64,000 nucleotides of DNA from Rhipidocladum racemiflorum (Eukaryota; Streptophyta; Magnoliopsida; Poales; Poaceae): the NCBI GenBank assembly GCA_036346355.1, contig CM070583.1:9362001-9426000 (forward strand), read 5' to 3'. A program made the translations under genes and the position numbers. Below the pieces are notes generated by a model. The model was not told the DNA's origin. It worked only from the letters and a program-made list of their open reading frames with translations, and did not search any database. Of the stretch, positions 12,053-21,546 are shown in pieces; position 1 is the stretch's first letter; every line of letters begins with the position of its first letter.

Positions 12053-15000
12053 CTACATCGACAAGATGTCGAGTTCGATACCGTTGTAGTAGGAAAGCGT
12101 GCAAACCAGTGCCGAAGTGGCCCCAAGAACAGCGCCGGCTGCCACCGAAGCCTCCACATGGTCAGGCACGCTGGCCAGGGCGCTCTCCAGCGAGATCGAG
12201 CCTGGTCGAGGGCCCTCCGGCCCCAGCACCCGATCGCGGATATCCCGGCCGACCGCTCGCAAAGATGTCAGCTCGGCCTGGTCCGCCTCCGACAGCCACC
12301 GCGTCGTCAAGGCCACATCGCGCGCCGTGATGGCTTCATCACGCGCCGCAACCGCCTGATCATGCGCCTCCTCCGCCACTCTCCGTGCCTCTGTGGCGCT
12401 CCCAAGGTTCTTGTGCAACTCTGCGCAAAACCAACAGCGCCGAAAGGATGCGGCGAGCTGACCCGAAAGTCAAAAAATACAGGGCGCCGGAGCGAAGACA
12501 CTTACCCGACGTAGAAGCAACCAAGGCGCGGAGGTCCTCCTCGGCCTTTACCCGAGACGCCCGTTCACGCTCGCCCCGCTCCGAAGCGGTGTCGCGTTCC
12601 GTGGACGTGTCCTACGCAAGCTTCCGCGCCGCCTCGAGCTCCCCGCCGAGCCGGGCAGCGCTCGACTTGGCGCCCTCCTTCGCCCGAACCGCCTCCGCTA
12701 GGAGAAGTTCAAGCTCGGACACCCTCTCGTCCGAGGCCCGCTTCGCTCGGTGCTCCTTGAGCAGGACCTCCTCGGCCTCCCGGCGGGCCTTCGCCGCCTC
12801 AGTTTGCTCACGGCCCAAGGCTCCCCGAACATCTGACAACTCGGAGCGCAGTCGATCGTGATCCAACACGGCGGACGACCCCCGCTGGTTCTGAACCCGG
12901 ATATACCCGGACTTGAACAGCGATCGGGTCTTCAAGCTCTACGGACAAGACCATCCGTCGGCCCTCAGCTCGACCGACCAAAAGGGCGAACGTGCAACAA
13001 TACAAGCAAATTACCTCAACTCTCCGAAAGGTCTCCCCGGAGACAACCCCCAGCCTCGCGTTGAAGGACTGGAGCACAGCTGACAGCGCCTCGCGAACCC
13101 GGTCTGCCTCGGCCGTAACCTGCCGGCAGATCTCTCCAACCGCGGTCCACTCGCCTCCCTCCGCCTCGTCATCCAGAACTACCGGCGGCGAGCCCGGCAG
13201 TGTCAACGGCGAGATAGGAACGCGAACAGACGCCCCGGCTGCCCGCGAAGACTCGACAACCACTTCCTCCCGCGCCGTCCCGACGACCGTCTCCGCCCTC
13301 GCATCCCCCGTGGCTTCGGCAGGAAGGGAGGGCCCTCGGGTCAACGGCACGGTGAACCCCGACGACATAACCGCGCCCAACGGAGGGGTCCCCGTCGGGG
13401 GCGGTGGAAGCTCTTCCCCGCCCGCTTCACCCGCCGAAAGCGGATCCAGCTCGACTCGAGCACCGGGGTCCTCCTCGGACCCCGACACGACCGACGGCTC
13501 CGCCGATTGCTCGGCCACCGACCCCGACGCCGTGGCGATCCTCGCCTCCACTGCCGGCAGCTCAGTGCCCCCCGCCCCGGCGGGGAGCACCGTAACCCCC
13601 GATCGGTCCACCTTGGCCGACGAGGCGCCTGCCGACGACGCTGGCGGCGGTAGCTCCAACCCCTGCGTGGGAGCCACCGGGCGCGCATTCGCCACCGCAA
13701 CCGCCCCCGTGTAGACCCTGCACGCGACGACAAGTCAGGAAACCACGAGAGCAGTCTTGAATTCCAAAAATTTGCCAGCTGGCAGGAAGGGAGTACTTAC
13801 CGCGTCGAGCGCCTGCACGGTACTTTCCTCCCCCCCGCCGAACCTCCCGGTGGGGATGCGTCGGCCCTCCGTTTTCCCCGAGCATCCGGCACCGCCCCCT
13901 CTGGGGGCTCGGCAATGGCGCGAAGATCGTTACTCCCCGACCGCGCCGCCTCCAGCGTCCGGTCCCGTATCAGACGCAAGGGGCCTGCCGTCGCCCCCCT
14001 CGCCTTCAGAGCGTGAAGACGACTCCGAGTCGCCCGATCCCGTGTCGGTCGTATCGGAGGCGTCCTCGCCGCGGGACCGCCTCGCCTCCCGCTGCCTCTT
14101 CTTCAGCTCGGCCGCCCTCTTCTTCTCCTCTTTGTGAGCGGCATCTAGCGCCTTCCTGGCCTCCCGAGCCTGGACCCTCGCCTCTTTTTCCTCGGGTAGG
14201 TCCGGCCGAGAAATCATCCGACCAAGCCCCTGCGAAGAAACGGGAGAGTCGGTCAAACCGGCCAAAGAAAGAAAGTAGGCGGGGGAGCCCTCTAGCATAC
14301 CAAATCAGAGCCGTGACCCGCCATTAAAGGTGCGGGAGCTTGGGACACCGCCACAGACAAGCCGCCACCCAGGACGGAGAGCACCCGAGCATCGACCTCT
14401 GTCGGGGGGAGCCCGAAGTCCAGCATCCTCATGGGGTCGGATGACCCTGTATACTCGAACATGGGGTGCGCCCTCTCCGCAAGGGGCTGCACGCGCCTCT
14501 CCATGAACGAGCATGCGACAGCCTCACCGTTCAAGCCGCGCTCCTTCAAAACCCGGATCTTCTCGACGATCAGCTGCACCTTGGGCCACTCCTTCCGGTC
14601 GGGACCCCAAGCCCAGCATTCTTCGCCCTTTGGGAGCAGATCGGAGAAATGCGGTGCGCTGTTTCCCACGTTCCTGACATAAAACCACTCGGGATGCCAG
14701 CCCCGGTTGGACTTAGGGAGCTCCAGGTCGATGTACTCCGGCGCCCGATTGGAGCGCAAGTACAACGCCGCGCCTCCGAAGGCCGCCCCCTGGTTCGTCG
14801 CCTTGTCCTTCACCAGGCGACTGGAGAAGAAGTACTTCCACAACCCCCAGTGCGGCTCGATGCTGAGAAACGCCTCGCACAGCGCCATGAACACCGCGAC
14901 GTGAAGCACGCCATTCGGGTTGAGTTGGTGCACCTCCACCCCGTAATAGAAGAGGAGTCCCCGGGCGAACCTGTGGAGGGGAAGCCCAAACCCGCGCTCA

Positions 15001-15245
15001 TAGAACCAAGCATGCGCCACGATCTCGTCAGCATGTGGCTCGGGATCCGCCACCCGGAGACGTCCCGCGGCGAAAGAAAACCTTTCTTCTCCAAGCCAAC
15101 TGCGCGGGAGGAACGGGTGGAGCACTCCGGCCACATCCTCAAAGCACAGACTGAAGCGACGACAGGGAACTGGTGAAAACCTTCTCTCTCTATCTCTCTC
15201 TCTCTCTCTCTCTTTCCCCTCCTTTCTCGTCGCAGGCGAGGGCAA
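12053..15245 (-). pseudogene. Spliced antisense gene of the Tat element: putative gypsy-type transposon domain (Transposase_28-like) plus coiled coil
   Basis: Five exons can be read: 15245-14301, 14229-13801, 13717-13015, 12890-12506 and 12420-12053. All four introns (71, 83, 124 and 85 bp) have GT-AG ends, two with gtaagt donors, and the frames join across each. Exon 1 (FYERGFGLPLHRFARGLLFYYGVEVHQLNPNG and CEAFLSIEPHWGLWKYFF, cited in parts) matches the domain Pfam names putative gypsy type transposon. Exons 2-3 are acidic and Pro/Ala-rich; exons 4-5 form a long coiled coil (REAEEVLLKEHRAKRA, ARRVAEEAHDQAVAARDEA). Breaks are one frameshift near 13930-13980 and an in-frame TAG at 12612-12614. 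The open frame begins with a non-ATG codon, so the true start is unresolved. The function is unknown. Confidence 0.8.
15183..15214. repeat. CT microsatellite
   Basis: Near-perfect (ct)n tract, interrupted once by tat. It falls at the 5' edge of the antisense gene and encodes the RERERER run in its open frame, which suggests that part of the frame may not be coding. Confidence 0.85.
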
Positions 15246-15303
15246 GAGTCCCGAGCGTCAGAAGCGAAAGCGGATGGCGCCGTGGCCTCTCCCATTCTCC
15301 CCC

Positions 15304-15310
15304 ATATATA
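15304..15310 (-). promoter_or_regulatory. TATA-like box upstream of the large antisense gene
   Basis: The - strand reads tatatat inside a GC-rich block, about 60 bases before the open frame that starts at 15245. An ATG at 15295 is only about 10 bases away, so it would lie before the expected start site. The 5' end of the transcript is therefore uncertain. Confidence 0.4.
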
Positions 15311-16086
15311 GGAGGCAGACCAACGGGAGTCGAGTGGACGCGGGTTGAGGCAACCACCCCACGCCGCGATAAAGTGTCGCGTCGCTGTAAGTACACCAGT
15401 TACCAATCCCCCCACTACGCATTAACTGCTGTCAGAAAACCGCCAGGAAGGACAGGCGCCACCTCGAACGGCACCCCCCAGCACCCTCTCGGTCTCTACC
15501 TCCGGGTTGAGCCAGAGGCGCGATAAACGACACCGAGGGCCCGCCGGACTGCTGAAGGCCCTGAGACCACAAGAAGCTCGACAGCTTGCACCCTAGGCCC
15601 AGGCCAACGCTGAAAGGTGCGGAAACCCGGCCGCCAAGCGGATCCGGCCCCACCTCAGCGAAAAACGAGCAAGGGGTGAGGCCGAGGCGAGCCCCCAGCG
15701 GGCCCCGAGTTGGGTCGGCGGACGACCCAATCGCCTTAACTCACGGCCGAGACCATACCTCACACTCTCGCGAGCCGTCGGCCGACGGCGGCAATAAAGC
15801 GCTCGGGTTGGCGGACGACCCGGGGACCGATACAGGATCGAGTAAGGAAAGGTTCTTCATGGATCGCCCCCAGTGGGGTCGGATGCCCACGCCGGGATCG
15901 TCCGCTAGGGGGCCCCCTCGCGAGGAGGCCTCCAGGTTCCACTCGGATCACCCGCTAGTAGCTCCGCGAGAATGGCGCTCGAGCCGACGAAGGCAAGCGC
16001 GCGTCTCTCACCCCCTCCAGGTCCCACACCTGCGGACGGGGCGTAAAACGTGGGACAGACGGTAACCCCTCCACCCGACAGCAAAA
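15311..16086. other. GC-rich non-coding spacer of the Tat element
   Basis: GC-rich sequence upstream of the antisense gene and before the tandem arrays. Long frames exist on both strands but look like by-products of the base composition (Arg/Pro/Gly-rich, no motif). Confidence 0.5.
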
Positions 16087-16182
16087 CTCGCCCAGCTCCG
16101 GCGTGAAACGAGCCACAACTCGCCCAGCTCTGGCGTGAAACGAGCCACAACTCGCCCAGCTCCGGCGTGAAACGAGCCACAG
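16087..16182. repeat. 32-bp tandem repeat, three copies
   Basis: The unit begins ctcgcccagct and starts at 16087, 16119 and 16151 with almost no divergence between copies. It lies in the Tat element between the antisense gene and the 3' LTR. Confidence 0.9.
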
Positions 16183-16227
16183 CTAGCCCCGCCCCGGATC
16201 AAGCACAAGCGTATGAAGCACGGGCGC

Positions 16228-16700
16228 CACGTGCCCGCCGGGGCGACCACCTCGAGCGCCGGCGGCGTGGCACGGCCGGCACTACGTGGTCGCCGGGCGA
16301 TTACCATCTGCGCCGGCAGCTCGACCGGGCGCCACGTGTTCATCGGGACGACCAGCCATCGCGACGCCCGGCCGGCCGGTACTGCGTTCGCCGGGCGATT
16401 GCCGATCGGCTAAGGCCCGGCGGCGGCCGGCGCCACGTGCCGCCGGAGCGACCACTGCGTGCGGCAGACGGCACGTTCGGATACCACGTGTTCACCGGGC
16501 AACCAGCCGATCATGAGCCGGCGGCACGGCCGGGCGCCACGTGCCGCCGGAGCGACCACTGCTGCGCGCCCGGCACGGCGACACCACGTGTCCGCCGGGC
16601 GATCACCTCTCGCCGCACGGCGGCACGGCCGGGACGCCACGTGTCCGCCGGGGCGACCACCGCACTGGGCGCCTGGTGCCGCGGCCTGCTTGCCACCTGT
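16228..16700. repeat. ~51-bp degenerate tandem array carrying CACGTG palindromes
   Basis: Exact cacgtg occurs at 16228, 16333, 16434, 16485, 16538, 16585 and 16638, at spacings close to 51 bp or twice 51. Missing positions are filled by decayed versions (tacgtg at 16283, cacctg at 16693). Each is followed by a phrase close to ccgccgg(g/a)gcgaccac. CACGTG is the core of the plant G-box bound by bHLH and bZIP factors. The array lies 400-900 bp before the 3' LTR. Confidence 0.85.
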
Positions 16701-16789
16701 CCACCCGGCGACTACCTTTAAAACGGCAACGTGGGCGCCCGGGTACAGAAATATACTGCGATCGGACCCCTCCGACACCGCAAAACGAC

Positions 16790-17040
16790 AACCGAGCAAG
16801 GCATAACCCCCCGACCTGCTCTCCGACCAGCTCGGGGGCTCGGGGGCTACACCCACCGGGTGCGCTCGAGCGCACCCGGTCGAAGTTTCTTCCCGACCAA
16901 ACCCAGCCAGGTTTCCCGGCACAGCAAAGCAACAACCGAGCAAGGCGTAACCCCCCGACCTGCTCTACGACCAGCTCGGGTGCTCGGGGGCTACACCCAC
17001 CGGGTGCGCTCGCGCGCACCCGGTCGAAGACTCTGATCAA
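16790..17040. repeat. 144-bp tandem duplication with a 26-bp palindrome in each copy
   Basis: The phrase caaccgagcaaggc(a/g)taac opens two copies. Each carries an inverted repeat, at 16855-16880 (perfect) and 16999-17024 (one mismatched pair), centred on ctcgag and ctcgcg. The copies sit directly upstream of the 3' LTR. Confidence 0.85.
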
Positions 17041-17105
17041 AGCCAGACGTGCCACGGCACGGAAGCAAAACCCTCGAGCACCTCTCCGACCTGCCCGGGG
17101 ACTAC

Positions 17106-17698
17106 TGACGAGTACCTATACCATGGGTACCCCCAGCGGCCCAGAAAGACGCACGGGCCGACCAGGCCAGTCGAGGCCCGAAGTCACGACCACCGGGCAA
17201 GGTCCGAAATCACGACCAAGTCTCCGATATCCCAGAGAAGCGACGGCATTTATTACGTATTGAGCGTATTAAATGCCAGCCTTAATGACGATGACGTAGC
17301 GGCACAAGTTCCCGACCCTCGCATTTACTACGAGCGGCGCAGCGATTACGCCAACCAGCAGCAGGGCAGGGGGAGTCGGCGGCCAGTCCCATCAGCCCGT
17401 CACTTTCGGACGACCGTGAGGACAGGAAGGGAAAGCCCCCTAGGGACAGTCTTTTCCTTTCTTTTCTAACCAACAGTGTAACCTTCCTCCTCGCCTATAT
17501 AAAGGGGGAGGGGCGAGCATGTGAAAACAACGCACAATCAAGAATCAATACGATCCATCCCACACGAACTGGAGTAGGGACGTTCAGCCCAAACCAGTAT
17601 ACATCTTGTGCTCACCTGAGTAAGCCGTTCGAGGAGAGGGAGCGTGCACCCCCCTTCAACCTATACAAATTCACTAGCCGGTGCCCGAAACACCTACA
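17106..17698 (+). repeat. 3' LTR of the Tat element
   Basis: It pairs with 3286-3878 at identical length (593 bp) and is followed by the TSD cctgg. It is preceded by gcccggggactac (about 17093-17105), the position of the polypurine tract, which is only weakly purine-rich here. Confidence 0.95.
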
Positions 17699-20600
17699 CC
17701 TGGTCGGCGCCTGGGTTCCTGCGGTGCTCACCCGTGGTCCGATCCACACCCGGCTTGGTGGCTGCCCGCCTTCACACCGATCCGGTCCCCAACCTCGGCT
17801 TCCCTTGGTTTTTACCTTCACCCTCACTCTCTTGCTAAATGGAAATGCTACCTCTGCTATTGCTTATGGAGTGGTTCAAGAATAGGGTGATGTTCATTTT
17901 TCGTACTATGATTTACTCATTCTAGGGCCTGATTATTGTTAAGCTCTCTACTCCCTTCTTCTTCTGCCGAATGCAACTAAATGATGCATGAGTTCTAATA
18001 TTTTGTAATAGGGTCAATTTTTGATCTGATTCAGAACCATTTCTTATACTTGTCTCTAGGGTAATCAATTATTTTGGTTAGTCTTTATCATTCTCTAATG
18101 ATTACTGTTGTTTGGTAAAAGAAGCAGTTGTGTAATCGATATCTAGACATCGATTCCTATTAGCTTGGGTATAAACTGCTGTATCGCTAGATTTTGCATG
18201 GGCTAGTGGCTTTCATGGGTTGACAACAGTCTCTGTTTATTGAAAGGCTTATTTCCATGTCTGATCAATCTAGTCTGTTCTTTACTCTGCTATGATTCTT
18301 AAGCTTTCAAACCAGATAATGGTAATCGAGATTCGGTTTAGTAACATGATTACATGATTAGAATATATGTGCCTAAAATTTGGAATTGGAGAGTACTATT
18401 CATGCCTGTTTTTACATGCTTAAGTCTATCACTATCTTTACTGAATGACTGGCTAAGTTCTTTGCTGAGATTTGGGGATTTCTCCTAACTTTCCTATTTG
18501 GATAAACGCACTGTGTTCTTACTAAGTAGTCCAAGATACTTGCTATGCTCTGACACAATATGAATCTGTTACATGTACAGTTTGCTTATATGGATTAATC
18601 ACTTGACAGGGTCGGTGATAATTTTCAAACATGGATTTATGGCATGCTAGTAGTGGCTTTGTTTTGTTTACACAGTAGATGATGATCTTGTTGCCATTGA
18701 TTGCTTAATAGCTATGATTATATACTGATGGATCATGATCTATAAATATTTGTGAGTGGATGGGTTGTCTTAGTAAATGATGAATTGATACTAGGCCATG
18801 TAGTGGGATTATTGCTCCATTTTCGGTTTATGATGATTAATTTAGTTGGATGGCAAATAGTGGTATTGTGGCGATACTTATGGTTATTGTCGCCCGTTAG
18901 GGAGTGAGGCAATACCGTGGGGACGTACGATATCACTTAATTCCAACCACTAATTGAAATCGGTTTTAAGTCCATTTTGGTCGATGATGCAACTAATAAA
19001 AATAACTAAAGATGATACATGGGTTGGATGGCTCGTGACGATGCCCTAAACCTTGCCGTGCGTCGGGGGAGCACGAATAGCTTAGGGAACGCACGATGCA
19101 ACCCCCACGACATAAAATTTAAAGCCGAGACCAATCTTTTATTCACTAAACATCTTTTCTTTAGTCGGTTTTGCTATTGCTAAAACCATGTTTTCATACT
19201 GGTGGTTCATCGGATTGAATTATTACCTTTGATGAAAATGAGATGGGGGTTATCTGTTGCCGAGAATTGATTTGATGAAAAGGTAAACTTGCTCCTGTCT
19301 TCGTGACTCTTCTGGGTTTCCTCCTCCTCGTTGGTTTGGTGGCAGTCTTCCTAGGGGTTTATCCTCCTGGGTATTTGAGGCTCCTGAGGCTTACGTTGAT
19401 AGTGCCCTGGGAGTATTGTTTTGTACTGGGGCTTATGAGGCTTGTGTGGCTTTTATAGCTACAAGATGGGCATGCAACAGGGTTTGAAAAAGAGTTGGGT
19501 CTTGCGGCTGGATTGATTTCTCATTTAATTCTTGTCAGGGTAATAATATGGGCTTAAAACCCAATGTACTTGATTGGCTGGGTATTGCTTTAGAGGTGTC
19601 GGTCGGCCGGAGGGATGGCTTGGTTATATTGCTTATGTGGCTGGATCTTAGCCTTGACCCATGTGCTTGGCCGGTTGGCTATTCTGGGGAGTTCGGCTGG
19701 GACTGTCATGGCTGATCCTGGGGCTTTCATTATCTTCGTGCTTAACCTCTGGTTCCATGCTTCTAAAGCTTGGCCTCGGCTGGGCATTGGAGGTTGCGGC
19801 TGGACTGCTCTGGAGAGTTCTGGTTGGGTCTGGAGTGGGTTGTACTGTCCCTTTTGCACAGTGTTGTGGCCTCATCTCTATTTCACTATAATTTCACTAT
19901 TTTACTGTGATAGAATATTTCTATCTCGCGATATTTTCTAAATACTCGCGTCTACAGTTTAAACATGTTTGTTATTGCCGGATGATGCAAATCCTAATCG
20001 CGAGAGGAGCTAGATTGGCCCCCAGACAATCTAGGGTACCTCATTGAGCGATCAATCAATTAATTAGCTAACGGCAATTCTTTCTCTTCTATTTATTGTA
20101 TTTAATTTAACGCATTTACTCCATTCTTATTCTTATATGAGTACAATTGAATATGCAGGTCTAACATTGCAGATCAAGTTAGCACAGGAGCTGGAGCTTA
20201 TAGTTTTGTAGTTGTGATTGGATATAAAATTAGATAGTTGTATAAGTTGTAATTCATACGATTGTTGTATGTCAATAGAGATTCGTGTATTCCCTCTTTA
20301 CTGTAAATGCAAACTACGATGTATTAATATACTCAGTGTTATAGTTTAATCCTCTGCAATGAATACTTTTGATCAGGAAATGACAATTGGTTTACTTTAT
20401 TTACTAATGTACTATTCATAGACAATCTTATTAATTAAAATTAATCATTCAAAGGTTTACATGTATTCATATTAATTTCTTTTGACTAGTCAAAGAATCC
20501 TTATGAATAATCTAGAATTCTCAAGTTTTATACTAGGAAATTCTGTCTTCATACCATTATCTCTTAACAATTTTACTTTTCCTAAAATCTGTAATTTAAT

Positions 20601-20717
20601 TATCCTTTAAGCAAGATATCTATTAAAAGCTTCTAAATTCTAGGAAAGGTAACAATAAATCAAATTAATATTTTAATATTTTAAAATTTACTGTTCTGTA
20701 AATTTGGGGATGTTGCA

Positions 20718-21402
20718 TCTAAAACCCTTGATCAAATGATTTGTAAAATGATTCACATTTGTTAAATGTCACATATTGTTACATTGACTCGTATAAGACA
20801 ATGGAGGGTCTATCTCGATCTTTTACTCACAAAGGGCCGTGAGTAAATTGCTATTATTCATTCTGATACATGTTATTTCAATTAGTTATCAAACTGCTTT
20901 AAATTCAAATTATGCTTTCCATTATTATTCAGTATTTACAATTCAAATTTTTGCTTTGCGCAAAACAACCATAGAAACCCACTTTCTATTCAGCTTGCAT
21001 ATATTATAGGTTTTGAAAACACTACAGGTCTTGCAAGTACCAACGTACTCAACTTGCTTTAACGTGGTTTTTAGGTGAAGAGCACGAATATCCTGACAAC
21101 GATAACGATAATGAAGAACTCGTGATTTATGGTGACGACTGTACTCTCTAAGTTCATCTCGTATGTTGCCTGTGGAGTTTTGGGCTAGTTGGCAAACAAT
21201 GAGATGTGGTCTTTTTTTACTGCTACTTTTGGTTATGTAATATTAATATGGAACATCTGATGTAATAAAAGTTAAACTTGTGTATGGCTGTAATTCAAAA
21301 TTGTGTTTGTGCGTGCCAGCCACTGATCATGGGAATGGCACAGAAAGCACTTAAGAACCTTGTTTTTATGTTACACTATGGCATAAAAATGGGGGTCTCA
21401 CA
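20718..21402 (+). mobile_element. LTR-alpha, right part (3' end of a + orientation Tekay-like LTR)
   Basis: Starts with the TSD copy tctaa and ends gggtctcaca at 21402. It matches the reverse complement of about 331-1030, for example around the direct phrases tattattcagtattta and ttgctttgcgc, and joins onto 1-330 when the solo LTR is removed. No primer-binding site follows, so it is a 3' LTR or a solo LTR. It includes the shared palindrome at about 21031-21060. Confidence 0.8.
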
Positions 21403-21546
21403 ACAGGACTAGGGTTTTACCTCCTCCGCAGAGGGCCCGAACCTGTCTAATCCCTTGTCTCGTGTTACCATCGAGTTCCTAGTCTAGCGCATTGTCCCCC
21501 ACATATTCTCACCCCCTCATATTATTGCCGACACCAAACGTCGACA
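21403..21546 (+). mobile_element. Probable 3' end of a Tat/RIRE2-type LTR
   Basis: The order of phrases (tagggttttacctcctc, gagggcccgaacctgt, a Leu/Ser-like R region, then ccgacaccaaacgtcgaca) resembles the R-U5 end of Tat-type LTRs. No partner LTR or primer-binding site is visible. The assignment is from remembered sequence style only. Confidence 0.35.

Larger units (their letters stand above)
3286..17698 (+). mobile_element. Tat-lineage Ty3/gypsy LTR retrotransposon, 14.4 kb, complete ends
   Basis: Two 593-bp LTRs (3286-3878 and 17106-17698) bound the element and 5-bp cctgg duplications (3281-3285 and 17699-17703) flank it. The order is gag, protease, RT, RNase H, second RNase H, integrase, then about 7 kb with antisense genes and repeats. 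The second RNase H domain and the long post-pol region with an antisense ORF are known marks of the plant Tat lineage (Retand, RIRE2 and Grande type). I count about 20 mismatches between the LTRs by eye, roughly 96-97% identity, so the insertion is fairly young, but gag and pol carry several frame breaks. It sits inside a solo LTR. Confidence 0.93.
331..20717 (-). mobile_element. Solo LTR (LTR1) of a Tekay-like gypsy family, itself split by the Tat element
   Basis: It begins tgtgagaccc at 331 and ends gatgttgca at 20717, flanked by tctaa on both sides (326-330 and 20718-20722). No primer-binding site or polypurine tract is present, so it is a solo LTR left by LTR-LTR recombination. Removing the Tat element (3286-17698) and one TSD leaves about 6.0 kb, long for an LTR, so another unrecognised insertion may sit in the right part. 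Orientation follows the Tekay-like LTR at 26503: same end, same palindrome (682-706) and a GC-rich middle (3050-3285 plus 17704-17830). No protein-coding gene was found in 331-3285 or 17704-20717. Confidence 0.8.

Noticed and set aside
13562..13733. A frameshift in the poly-G run near 13850 of the antisense gene.
   Set aside because: The frame open at 13979-13801 already joins exon 3 correctly through the 83-bp intron, so no change at the G run is needed; the break lies nearer 13930-13980.
16410..17055. Long GC-rich open frames on both strands of the Tat 3' region.
   Set aside because: They read through tandem repeats in several frames at once and have Arg/Pro/Gly-rich composition without motifs.
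331..21402. A single 21-kb DNA transposon with ~120-bp terminal inverted repeats (tgtgagaccc... at both ends).
   Set aside because: The flanks of 331 and 21402 do not match each other (tctaa against acagg), whereas tctaa flanks 331 and 20717. The inverted ends are two LTRs in opposite orientation.
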